64,000 bases of DNA, taken from Bradyrhizobium iriomotense (GTDB taxonomy: Bacteria; Pseudomonadota; Alphaproteobacteria; Rhizobiales; Xanthobacteraceae). The stretch covers positions 78,955-142,954 of the forward strand of contig NZ_BSOW01000026.1 in assembly GCF_030160715.1 (NCBI RefSeq), given 5' to 3'. Position numbers and translations under genes: made by a program. The notes beneath the pieces were generated by a model. The model ran no database searches and was not told the origin of the DNA. It worked only from the letters and a program-made list of their open reading frames with translations. Positions 17,187 to 25,094 of the stretch are shown one piece after another. Within the stretch, counting starts at the first letter, position 1. The number at the start of each line of letters is the position of its first letter.

Positions 17187-17316
17187 CCTCCCCCGCTTGC
17201 GGGGGAGGTCGTATCGCATCGTGAGATGCGATACGGGAGAGGGCTCGCTCCTCTTGGGGAATCTTCGTCGCGGAGATACCCTCTCCCCATCCCTCTCCCG
17301 CAAGCGGGAGAGGGGG
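17187..17316. repeat. composite palindromic intergenic repeat
   Basis: Three inverted repeats in a row: CCTCCCCCGC/GCGGGGGAGG, then ATCGCATC/GATGCGAT, then CCCTCTCCCGC/GCGGGAGAGGG. This kind of element is scattered between rhizobial genes. It sits inside the operon between the binding protein and propeller genes and may affect mRNA stability. Confidence 0.75.
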
Positions 17317-17354
17317 CGCACCATCTCTGCAGCGACTCCGTCGCATTACAATGC

Positions 17355-18551
17355 TCATTTCAACTTGCATTTGCTCTCCGGGCGATCATAGCCGAGCGTA
17401 TCGAGCTCGGAGACCTGGTGCAAAAAACCTTCCTGCGGCGACACCGACACCACCATGCGGCCGTCGACCAGCAGGATCGGCTGGCGAAGCTGGAGATTCC
17501 AGTCGCGCAAGGTCAGCCGCGTGCCCTTGAAGGCGGCGACGGAAAAATCCGGCCCCTTGATGAAATCGGTGACCTTCTTGACGTCGCCGGAATTGGTGCG
17601 CGAGGTCGCTTCGCCAATCATCCGCGCCGCGGTCCAGGCCTGCATGTCCAGCGCCGTCATGCGGCGCGAGTTCAGCTTCATGAAGCGGTTCTGCATCTGG
17701 ATGGCGCCCCACTGGTCCTGCGCCGCATCCCAGCTGCGCGGCACGAGGCCGGCGGAGCCCGCGACGGGCCGCGGATCCCAGGTGCGGTAGGGCAAATAGG
17801 CGCCGAACACCTCGCTCTCGTCGGCGGCGACCAGCACGTCATAGGCTGGCGCCTGCTGGGTAAAGACCGGCATCTGCCGCTGGATCAGCGTCACGCCGCT
17901 ATCGGTGCGGCGCGCACCGCCGGTGTCCTCGAAGGTGCGTTCCTGCACGATCTTGGCGCCGAAGCGCGCCGCGGCGCGGCGCAGCGCATCGGCATAGAGC
18001 TTGTCCTCGTCATGCGAGCCGACAACGAGCAGCCAGCGCGGCCACCGCTTCCACACCAGATATTGCCCGAGCGCATCGGCGAGCATCGACCGCGTCGGCG
18101 CCACATGGATGACGTTGGCGTGGCAATCGGTCTCGCGCAGCCGCTCGTCGATCGCACCTGCATTGAACAGCAGCGTGCCGCGATCGCGCAGGCCGTCGGC
18201 GACTTTCAGAAGCGCATCCGCCGGCAGGTCGGCGATGATGAAACCGTTATGCTCGGCGAGCGCGGCCGCCGCCTGAACAGGATCCTCGCCTTCCTTCAGG
18301 CGCCGCTCCTCGAGCTTGAAGCGCTGGTTGAGGAATTTGCCGGTGGTGTTGTTGTCCTCGACGGCGAGCCGCGCGCCGGCGACGCCGTCATTCTCGGCGG
18401 GCTGCTCGACCAGCGACAGGGTCGATCTGGTGCCGGCGACGCCGAGATAGCCGATCCCGATCTCGGTGGGGTCGGCCGCGAGCGCCTGCGTCACCGCAAG
18501 ACCAGCGCCAACGAGACTGACGCCGATCAGGCCGACCAACCATCGGATCAT
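17355..18551 (-). CDS. PBP1-type substrate-binding protein of PQQ-linked (lut-like) ABC system
   Basis: 398 residues from MIRWLVGLIG, with AGGAGG seven bases upstream and a signal peptide ending at ALAADP. The fold is the branched-chain amino acid type: ARLAVEDNNTTGKF, then VVGSHDEDKLYADALRRAA. The family (PedB or LutA type) is specific to PQQ alcohol dehydrogenase systems. First gene of the operon. In Methylorubrum the equivalent operon is needed for lanthanide uptake; here that function is inferred. Confidence 0.87.
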   Translation of the reverse strand: MIRWLVGLIGVSLVGAGLAVTQALAADPTEIGIGYLGVAGTRSTLSLVEQPAENDGVAGARLAVEDNNTTGKFLNQRFKLEERRLKEGEDPVQAAAALAEHNGFIIADLPADALLKVADGLRDRGTLLFNAGAIDERLRETDCHANVIHVAPTRSMLADALGQYLVWKRWPRWLLVVGSHDEDKLYADALRRAAARFGAKIVQERTFEDTGGARRTDSGVTLIQRQMPVFTQQAPAYDVLVAADESEVFGAYLPYRTWDPRPVAGSAGLVPRSWDAAQDQWGAIQMQNRFMKLNSRRMTALDMQAWTAARMIGEATSRTNSGDVKKVTDFIKGPDFSVAAFKGTRLTLRDWNLQLRQPILLVDGRMVVSVSPQEGFLHQVSELDTLGYDRPESKCKLK

Positions 18552-18679
18552 GTTTCCTCCTGTCGTCCTCCCCGGCTTGGATGTCGGTGGAGGCATTTCC
18601 CACCTTGAAACATGACCGATTTGGCTTAGCTTGCAACCCCGCATTTCGTCGTCGCGATGAGAAGGAGCAGGTCACGATC

Positions 18680-19183
18680 ATGCGAGCGCTTTTGCCGGCC
18701 GCCTTATTTGTGTTGACTGGTACGGCCGCGTTCGCCGATCAGCCGAAGCTTGCGGTGTTCGATTTCGAATTGATCGACACCAGCCTGCCGGGCGAGTTCT
18801 ACGGATCGAAACCGGAGAACGAGCGCATGCTGCGAATCGGCGATCAGTTGCGCAAGGAATTGGCACAATCAGGCAAGTTCCAGGTCGTGGACATCGCGCC
18901 GGTGAGCGATGCGGCCCGCCACAGCAATCTCCAGGCCTGCGGCGGCTGTGACGTCAAGCTGGCGGGGCAGTTAGGGGCCGATCTCGAAATCACGGGCGTG
19001 GTGCAGAAGGTCTCGAACCTGATCCTCAACCTCAACATTTACCTGCGCGACGTGCACACCGGAAATCTCGTCACGGTGGCCAGCGCCGACATGCGCGGCA
19101 ACACCGACGAATCCTGGTCCCGCGCCATGAGCTACCTGATCCGCAACCGCCTGCTCGCACCGAACTACGGCAAGCCGGAGTAG
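18680..19183 (+). CDS. DUF3280/DUF2380 periplasmic protein
   Basis: 167 residues from MRALLPAALF, with AAGGAG twelve bases upstream and a signal peptide ending at AFADQ. Core segments are KLAVFDFELIDTS, then RKELAQSGKFQVVDIAP, a cysteine pair in ACGGCDVKLA, and a closing IRNRLLAP. The fold resembles periplasmic domains that sit with PQQ-linked genes; the C-x2-C pair could bind metal or be oxidised. Divergent from the lut-like operon. Confidence 0.8.
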   Translation: MRALLPAALFVLTGTAAFADQPKLAVFDFELIDTSLPGEFYGSKPENERMLRIGDQLRKELAQSGKFQVVDIAPVSDAARHSNLQACGGCDVKLAGQLGADLEITGVVQKVSNLILNLNIYLRDVHTGNLVTVASADMRGNTDESWSRAMSYLIRNRLLAPNYGKPE

Positions 19184-19210
19184 GTTTTCTTCGCGCCCCG
19201 AACGCCGCTT

Positions 19211-19389
19211 ACCCCTCTCCCCTTGTGGGAGAGGGTGGCTCGCCGCGGAGCGGCGAGACGGGTGAGGGGGTTCTCTCCGCGCGTGAATCTGTTGCAGTGA
19301 AAAACGCGGGGAGAACCCCTCATCCGGCGCGCTCAGGAGCGCAATTGCGCTCCAAAGCGCGCCACCTTCTCCCACAAGGGGAGAAGGGA
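19211..19389. repeat. 180-bp element with inverted termini
   Basis: The left end CCCTCTCCCCTTGTGGGAGA is mirrored at the right end by TCTCCCACAAGGGGAGAAGG, with smaller inverted repeats between. The structure resembles a non-autonomous palindromic element of rhizobia. A single-ended relative lies near 10015-10045. No coding content. Confidence 0.75.
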
Positions 19390-19397
19390 GGAAGAAT

Positions 19398-20243
19398 TCA
19401 CGCCGTCAATCTCGCCGCGTGCCAGTGCAGATGGTCGCTCATGAAGGTCGAGATGAAGTAGTAGCTGTGGTCGTAGCCCGGTTGCCGGCGCAGCGTCAGC
19501 GGGAGGTTCGCTTTGGTGCAGGCCGCTTGCAGCAATTCGGGGCGAAGCTGCTCGGTCAAGAAATTATCGGCATCGCCGTAGTCGACCAGAAAGCCGGAAT
19601 ATTTCGCGCCGTCCTCGATCAGCGCGACGGTATCGTGCGCGCGCCAGGTCTCCTTGTTGGGACCGAGATAGCCGGTCAGCGCCTTGGTGCCCCAGGGCAC
19701 TTGCGAGGGTGCGACGATCGGCGCGAAGGCGCTGGCGGCGCGATAGCGATGCGGATTGCGTAGCGCGACCGTCAGCGCGCCGTGGCCGCCCATCGAATGG
19801 CCCATCACCGATTGCCGCTTGGCATCGACCGGAAAGTGCTCGGCCACCAGTCGCGGCAGCTCGTCGGTGACGTAGCTCCACATATGATAGTTGCGCGCGA
19901 ACGGCTCCTGCGTGGCGTCGACATAGAAGCCGGCGCCGAGGCCGAAATCATAGGCATTGTTGGGATCGCCGGGCACGTCGGCGCCGCGCGGGCTGGTGTC
20001 GGGCGCGACGAAGATCAATCCGAGCTCGGCGCAGGCGCGGCGGAATTCGCCCTTTTCGGTGACGTTGGCGTGCGTGCAGGTGAGGCCGGAGAGATACCAG
20101 ACCACCGGCAGCTTCGCGCCGTCCTGGTGCGGCGGCACATAGACCGAGAAGGTCATGTCGGTCTTGGTCGCGCTGCTCGCATGGCGATAGACGCCCTGCA
20201 CGCCGCCGTAGGATTTGTTGGTCGAAACAGTCTGGATCGTCAT
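19398..20243 (-). CDS. fghA: S-formylglutathione hydrolase
   Basis: 281 residues starting at MTIQTVSTNKSYGG. The esterase D family signature GHSMGGHGAL holds the nucleophile Ser, with later YGDADNF (Asp) and GYDHSYYF (His). It hydrolyses S-formylglutathione to formate and glutathione, the second step of glutathione-dependent formaldehyde oxidation. Its presence beside an alcohol dehydrogenase fits oxidation of methanol or other C1 sources. The open frame extends far upstream but the conserved family begins here. Confidence 0.93.
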   Translation of the reverse strand: MTIQTVSTNKSYGGVQGVYRHASSATKTDMTFSVYVPPHQDGAKLPVVWYLSGLTCTHANVTEKGEFRRACAELGLIFVAPDTSPRGADVPGDPNNAYDFGLGAGFYVDATQEPFARNYHMWSYVTDELPRLVAEHFPVDAKRQSVMGHSMGGHGALTVALRNPHRYRAASAFAPIVAPSQVPWGTKALTGYLGPNKETWRAHDTVALIEDGAKYSGFLVDYGDADNFLTEQLRPELLQAACTKANLPLTLRRQPGYDHSYYFISTFMSDHLHWHAARLTA

Positions 20244-20317
20244 GCCGAAAACTCCGTGGCGTCTCGCCACATCAGGATTGCAACGCGTATGTGACCGAAT
20301 TCTTGCGTGGCGCTTCG

Positions 20318-20938
20318 TCAGGCGACGCCGCTGTCGATCGCCAGCCGCACCAGCTCGACCGAGGTTTTGACCCCGAGCTTCTGGCGCATGATCGACGATG
20401 TGTTGGCGACCGTCTTGTAGGACGATTGCACCAGCCAGGCGATCTCGGAAAGGCTCTTTCCGGCGCTGAGCAGTCGCAGGATCTCCATCTCCCGCGCGTT
20501 CAGCTTCGACAATGGATTTTGCGCGAGCTGCGGACCGGCGAACGCAATGCTGCGGGCGATCGCGCTCGGCAAATAGGTTTCGCCCTTGCCGACGGCGCGG
20601 ATCGCCTCGACGAGGTCGTTGGGATCGCCGGTCTTGGAGACGTAGCCCTTCGCGCCGCACTCGATGGCGCGCGCGGCAAAGGCCGGATCGTCGTTCATGC
20701 TGAACATGATGATGCGGGCATCGGGCGTGCGCTCGAGGATGCGGCGCGCCAGCTCGAAGCCGGAGACTGTGGGCAGGTTGATGTCGATGACGCAGATATC
20801 GGGGCGCTCGACGATGAACACGCATTCGCCGCTTTCGGCGTCGGCGGCTTCCAGGATATCGATCTCGCCTTCGTCGGCCAGCACGGCACGGCAGCCGGAG
20901 GCGACGATAGGATGATCGTCAACGATCAGAATGCGCAT
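20318..20938 (-). CDS. NarL/LuxR-family response regulator
   Basis: 206 residues. A receiver domain with acidic pair D7-D8, phospho-acceptor D52 in VIDINLP and the conserved Lys in GYVSKTG is followed by a LuxR helix-turn-helix (LNAREMEILRLLSAGKSLSEIA). It is divergent from the histidine kinase, and the two leaders overlap. Similar pairs (PedS2/PedR2 in Pseudomonas) control lanthanide-dependent dehydrogenases. It is a plausible regulator of this island. Confidence 0.9.
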   Translation of the reverse strand: MRILIVDDHPIVASGCRAVLADEGEIDILEAADAESGECVFIVERPDICVIDINLPTVSGFELARRILERTPDARIIMFSMNDDPAFAARAIECGAKGYVSKTGDPNDLVEAIRAVGKGETYLPSAIARSIAFAGPQLAQNPLSKLNAREMEILRLLSAGKSLSEIAWLVQSSYKTVANTSSIMRQKLGVKTSVELVRLAIDSGVA

Positions 20939-21134
20939 CGGCGTTGTCCCCCGACAGCCAATTCGGCCTTTATGTCTTGCACGAATTCGTGTCACGGCAA
21001 CGCTCGCAGCGAACGCCCCGGGTCGGACCATGCAAGGTGGCCGAGATTGCTGTACGGTCCGGATTAGATATCGGGCGCTTTGGTCATGTCAACGCTCCCG
21101 ATGGACGAACCTTCGCGGGCAGCGGGCGAAAGCA

Positions 21135-22499
21135 ATGTGGCAAAATTTATCCTTGCGCGGGCGCATCAATCTCCTGCTGGCGCTCGTGCTGGCGCTGGGG
21201 CTTGGCGTCAACATCGCGCGGCAGGTCGCGGAGGCGGGGCCGCGCGTCCAGGCGGAGGACCAGAGCGTGATCCACCTGGCGCGCGAGTTCATTGAGATGA
21301 TCGTCGCCGAGTTGAAGGAGGCGCCCGATCCGGATGGCAAGCTGAACCAGATCGCCCACGACCTCAACCGGCAGCGCCATATCAGCATCGCCCTGCGCGA
21401 TGCCGCGGGCAACGCGCTGACGCCGCCCCGCGCGGACGAGGATGATGACGCGCGTGCCCCGCCGGCCTGGTTCGTCAGCCTGGTTCATCCCGAGCAGACT
21501 GCGGTGAGCGTTCCCGTCTCGATCCATGGCAAACCGGGCTCGCTGGTAATCACCTCGCATCCCAATGACGAGATCGCCGAGATCTGGGACGGCATCCTGA
21601 CGCAGCTCGAGATCGGCTCGGCCATTGCCCTTTCGCTGTTCCTGGTGATCATGACGGTGGTCGGCCGCGCGCTGAGGCCGCTCGAATCGCTGTCGCAGGC
21701 CATGATCGCGCTTGAAGCCGGCCGCTATGACGCGCGCGTTGCGCCCGGCGGCGCGCCGGAACTCGCTGCGATCTGCACCCGGCTCAATCACCTTGCGGCG
21801 ACGCTGGGGGAGGCGGTCGACGAGAAGCGACGCCTTGCCGAGCGTACGGTGTCGCTCCAGGACAGGGAACGCAAGGAGATCGCGCGCGAGTTGCACGACG
21901 AGTTCGGGCCCTATCTGTTTTCGCTGCGCGCGCATGCGAGCGCGCTGGCCAAGCTGTCGGAGGCCCGCGAACTGAGCACTGAGGCGGTGCGCAAGCATGG
22001 CGGCGCGATCCTCGAGCAGATCAACGCGCTCCAGCAATTCAACCGCCGCGTCCTGGAGCGCCTGCGGCCAGTGGGCCTTGCCGAGCTCGGCTTGCGGCAG
22101 GCGCTCGAATCGCTGTCGCGGCTGTGGCGGGAGTCGCATCCCGAAGTTACCATCGAAACCACGATCTCGCCGGCGCTGGGGGCGACCGGCGAGACTGCCG
22201 ACCTCACCATCTACCGCATCGTGCAGGAGGCGCTGACCAACGTGTTCCGTCACGCTCGCGCGACCTCGGTGAACGTCACGATCGAGCCGGTCGAGCAGCC
22301 GGGCGGCGCGCGCGAGGGGCGGGGCTGCGCGCGTGTGCGCATCCGCGACAACGGCCACGGCATGGAGCCCGACCAGAAGCTCGGCTTCGGCCTCGTCGGC
22401 ATGCGCGAGCGGATTCTCGCGCTCGGCGGCACGCTCAACGTCGCCTCGGGCGAGGGCGGCGTGACGGTGGAGGCGCTGATTCCGACGGCGGCGAGTTGA
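21135..22499 (+). CDS. NarX-type sensor histidine kinase
   Basis: 454 residues from MWQNLSLRGRINLLL. A first membrane segment lies at residues 10-30, a periplasmic sensor of about 125 residues contains an acidic run (EDDDA near 102-106), a second membrane segment is at 158-178, then HAMP, a HisKA_3 box with H254 in ARELHDEF, and an HATPase domain (IVQEALTNVFRHA, IRDNGHGM). The acidic stretch in the sensor could bind cations, but this is speculation. Divergent from the response regulator. Confidence 0.9.
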   Translation: MWQNLSLRGRINLLLALVLALGLGVNIARQVAEAGPRVQAEDQSVIHLAREFIEMIVAELKEAPDPDGKLNQIAHDLNRQRHISIALRDAAGNALTPPRADEDDDARAPPAWFVSLVHPEQTAVSVPVSIHGKPGSLVITSHPNDEIAEIWDGILTQLEIGSAIALSLFLVIMTVVGRALRPLESLSQAMIALEAGRYDARVAPGGAPELAAICTRLNHLAATLGEAVDEKRRLAERTVSLQDRERKEIARELHDEFGPYLFSLRAHASALAKLSEARELSTEAVRKHGGAILEQINALQQFNRRVLERLRPVGLAELGLRQALESLSRLWRESHPEVTIETTISPALGATGETADLTIYRIVQEALTNVFRHARATSVNVTIEPVEQPGGAREGRGCARVRIRDNGHGMEPDQKLGFGLVGMRERILALGGTLNVASGEGGVTVEALIPTAAS

Positions 22500-22502
22500 G
22501 GA

Positions 22503-22519
22503 TCGGGAATAATTCCCGA
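22503..22519. promoter_or_regulatory. CGGGA-N5-TCCCG palindrome before the TonB receptor gene
   Basis: A perfect palindrome ATCGGGAAT-A-ATTCCCGAT followed by TTTGTCGGGAAAT, which repeats one half site. It lies just after the kinase stop and about 115 bases before the TonB receptor. It could be an operator, since it matches the tandem sites near 4.1 kb, or a weak terminator of the kinase gene. Confidence 0.5.
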
Positions 22520-22635
22520 TTTTGTCGGGAAATATGGTGCCGATACCGTCCGACCTTTTGTAGCTGGCGCGTTGCTCACCGTCGATTACACTTTCTCCCG
22601 CAATCGGCGACGTTCAAAACAGCCGACGCGTGGGA

Positions 22636-25077
22636 ATGGGACGGTTGGGGATGGGCGTGCGAAGGCTGTTGATTGCCTCGATGTCGACGGGGTTGGTGTT
22701 GTGGCCTGACGCCGGGATGGCGGCGCAGGACGAGGACACGAATGTCCAGAACCTGCCGCCGGTCGAGGTGGTCGCGCCGGAGCGGACCGTCCGCCGTGCG
22801 CCGTCGCGCCCCGCAACGCGCGTCGTGAGCCGTCCCCGCATCTACGTCTACCCGACCGCGCCGGGCAACGCGAAGGGTCTCGACGTCGACAAGGTTCCCT
22901 CCAGCATCAACGCCGTCGATGCCAACCAGATCAAGCGCACCGGCTCGCTGAACGTCACCGACGCGCTCCGCGACAATGTGGCCGGCGTGAACATCTCCGA
23001 GGTGAGCGGTAATCCATTCCAGCCGAATGTCGAGTTTCGCGGCTTCGTCGCCTCGCCCATCGTCGGCACGCCGCAGGGGCTTGCCGTCTACCAGAACGGC
23101 GTGCGCATCAATGAAGCCTTCGCCGACAGCGTCAATTGGGATCTGATCCCGACCGCCGCGATCCGGTCGGTCACCGTCGTGACCAACAATCCGGCCTTCG
23201 GCCTCAATGCGCTCGGCGGCGCGGTCAACCTGCAAATGAAGGACGGTTTTACCTATCAGGGCGCCGAGATCGACACCATGGGCGGCGCGTTCGGCCGCAT
23301 CCAGAGCTCGGCGCAATGGGGCAAGCAGATCGACACCAACTACGCCGTGTATGCCGCGCTCGAAGGCCTGCACGACAACGGCTTCCGCAACTTCTCGCAG
23401 TCGGACGTGCGCCGCTTCTACGGCGATGTCGGATACAAGGGCGGGGATAGCGAATTCCACGTCAATATGGGGCTCGCCAACAACAATTTTGGCGCTTCCG
23501 CCACCGTTCCCGCCGAGCTGCTCCAGCAATATTGGGGCGCGACCTACACCACGCCGCAGACCACCAACAACCGAGTCGGCTACGTCAACCTGACCGGCAA
23601 GGTCGAGGCCACGCCGACCTGGACCTTTGAAAGCACCGCGCATGCGCGCGTGTTCGAGCAGCGCGTGGTCGACGGCAATCCCACCGACGTGCAGGAATGC
23701 GCCGCTGCCGGCCTGTTGTGCTTCGGCAACGACACCACGCCGGCCAACGGCCTGAACGGCGCGCAGCTCACAAATCCGTTTGCGCCCGGGACGCTGCTTG
23801 GCGAGATCGACCGCACGACGACGCGATCGACCACCTTCGGTGTCTCCGGGCAGGCGACCAATACCGACAGACTGTTCGATCACGAGAACCGCTTCGTGGT
23901 CGGCGCAAGCTTCGATGCCAGCGTGACACGCTTCAACGCCACGGCCGAGCTCGGCACCATCGGCACGGACTACGTCGTCACCGGCAGCGGGATTTTCTTA
24001 GGGAAATCCGGCACCCCCACGACGGGCGAGATGGGCCCCGTGTCGCTGCGCACCGTCAATCAATATACCGGACTCTATGCGCTCGACACCTTCAACGTGA
24101 CCGATGCCTTCGCGATCACCGGCGGCGGCCGCTTCAACCACGCCCGCATCACGCTGGAGGACCAGCTCGGCACGGATCTCAACGGCGATCACACCTTCGA
24201 CCGCTTCAATCCGATCATCGGCGGCACCTACAAGATCACGCCGGAGCTCACCGCCTATGCCGGCTATTCGGAAGCCAATCGCGCGCCGACGCCGCTCGAG
24301 CTCAGCTGCGCCGACCCGGCCAATCCTTGCCTGATCGCCGCATTCCTGGTCTCCGATCCGCCGCTCAAGCAGGTCGTGTCCAAGACCGTCGAAGCAGGCT
24401 TGCGCGGCACCAGGGAATTGAGCATCGGCACGCTCGGCTGGAAGATCGGCGGCTTCCGCGCGACCAATTATGACGACATTCTTGCCGTCGCAGTTCCTGA
24501 TCGCACGGGCTTTGGTTACTTCACCAACGTCGGAAGGACGCGGCGCCAGGGTCTTGAAGCAGAGATCAACATCAAGTCGCCCACGCTTCAATTCCAGGCA
24601 AGCTACGCCTTCGTCGATGCGCGCTTCCTCGATCCGTTGGTGCTCGGCTCCAATAGCCCTTTTGCTGATCCGATCACCCAAACCATCCAGGTTCTGCCTG
24701 GCGACCAAATCCCCGCCGTGCCGCGTCATCGCGTCAAGGTCGGTATCGACTATGCGGTCACCGATGCGTGGAAGGTCGGCGGGAACGCGCTGTTCGTGTC
24801 GAGCCAGTATTTCGTCGGCGACGAATCCAACCAGGCAGCCAAACTGCCGTCCTACACCGTGTTCAACCTGCACACGTCCTATCAGGTCAACAAGACCATC
24901 CAGGTCTACGGCAGGATCGACAACATCTTCGACAATCGCTACGCGACCTACGGACAGTTCTTCGACACCACCGCCGTGCCCAACTTCACCAACGGCGGCA
25001 ATCCCTTCACCGACCCGCGCTCGCTGAGCCCGGCAAGGCCGCGGGCCTTTTATGCCGGCTTGCGCGCGACGTTCTAG
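22636..25077 (+). CDS. TonB-dependent outer-membrane receptor (LutH-like)
   Basis: About 813 residues. Starts at GTG 22630, ATG 22636 and ATG 22651 are all possible; none has an ideal ribosome site. A signal peptide ends near DAGMAAQ. The plug domain contains VPSSINAVDANQIKRTGSLN and FGLNALGGAVNLQ, followed by a 22-strand barrel and a terminal RATF with the BAM signal Phe. TonB receptors beside lanmodulin and PQQ genes take up lanthanide-chelator complexes in Methylorubrum (LutH). The substrate here is inferred from context. Confidence 0.9.
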   Translation: MGRLGMGVRRLLIASMSTGLVLWPDAGMAAQDEDTNVQNLPPVEVVAPERTVRRAPSRPATRVVSRPRIYVYPTAPGNAKGLDVDKVPSSINAVDANQIKRTGSLNVTDALRDNVAGVNISEVSGNPFQPNVEFRGFVASPIVGTPQGLAVYQNGVRINEAFADSVNWDLIPTAAIRSVTVVTNNPAFGLNALGGAVNLQMKDGFTYQGAEIDTMGGAFGRIQSSAQWGKQIDTNYAVYAALEGLHDNGFRNFSQSDVRRFYGDVGYKGGDSEFHVNMGLANNNFGASATVPAELLQQYWGATYTTPQTTNNRVGYVNLTGKVEATPTWTFESTAHARVFEQRVVDGNPTDVQECAAAGLLCFGNDTTPANGLNGAQLTNPFAPGTLLGEIDRTTTRSTTFGVSGQATNTDRLFDHENRFVVGASFDASVTRFNATAELGTIGTDYVVTGSGIFLGKSGTPTTGEMGPVSLRTVNQYTGLYALDTFNVTDAFAITGGGRFNHARITLEDQLGTDLNGDHTFDRFNPIIGGTYKITPELTAYAGYSEANRAPTPLELSCADPANPCLIAAFLVSDPPLKQVVSKTVEAGLRGTRELSIGTLGWKIGGFRATNYDDILAVAVPDRTGFGYFTNVGRTRRQGLEAEINIKSPTLQFQASYAFVDARFLDPLVLGSNSPFADPITQTIQVLPGDQIPAVPRHRVKVGIDYAVTDAWKVGGNALFVSSQYFVGDESNQAAKLPSYTVFNLHTSYQVNKTIQVYGRIDNIFDNRYATYGQFFDTTAVPNFTNGGNPFTDPRSLSPARPRAFYAGLRATF

Positions 25078-25094
25078 GCCTGCGGGGTCCCGAT

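Noticed and set aside
22503..22519. Simple terminator of the kinase gene
   Set aside because: The loop is one base and the T run short; the match to the 4.1-kb palindromes makes an operator equally likely, so it is listed as regulatory.
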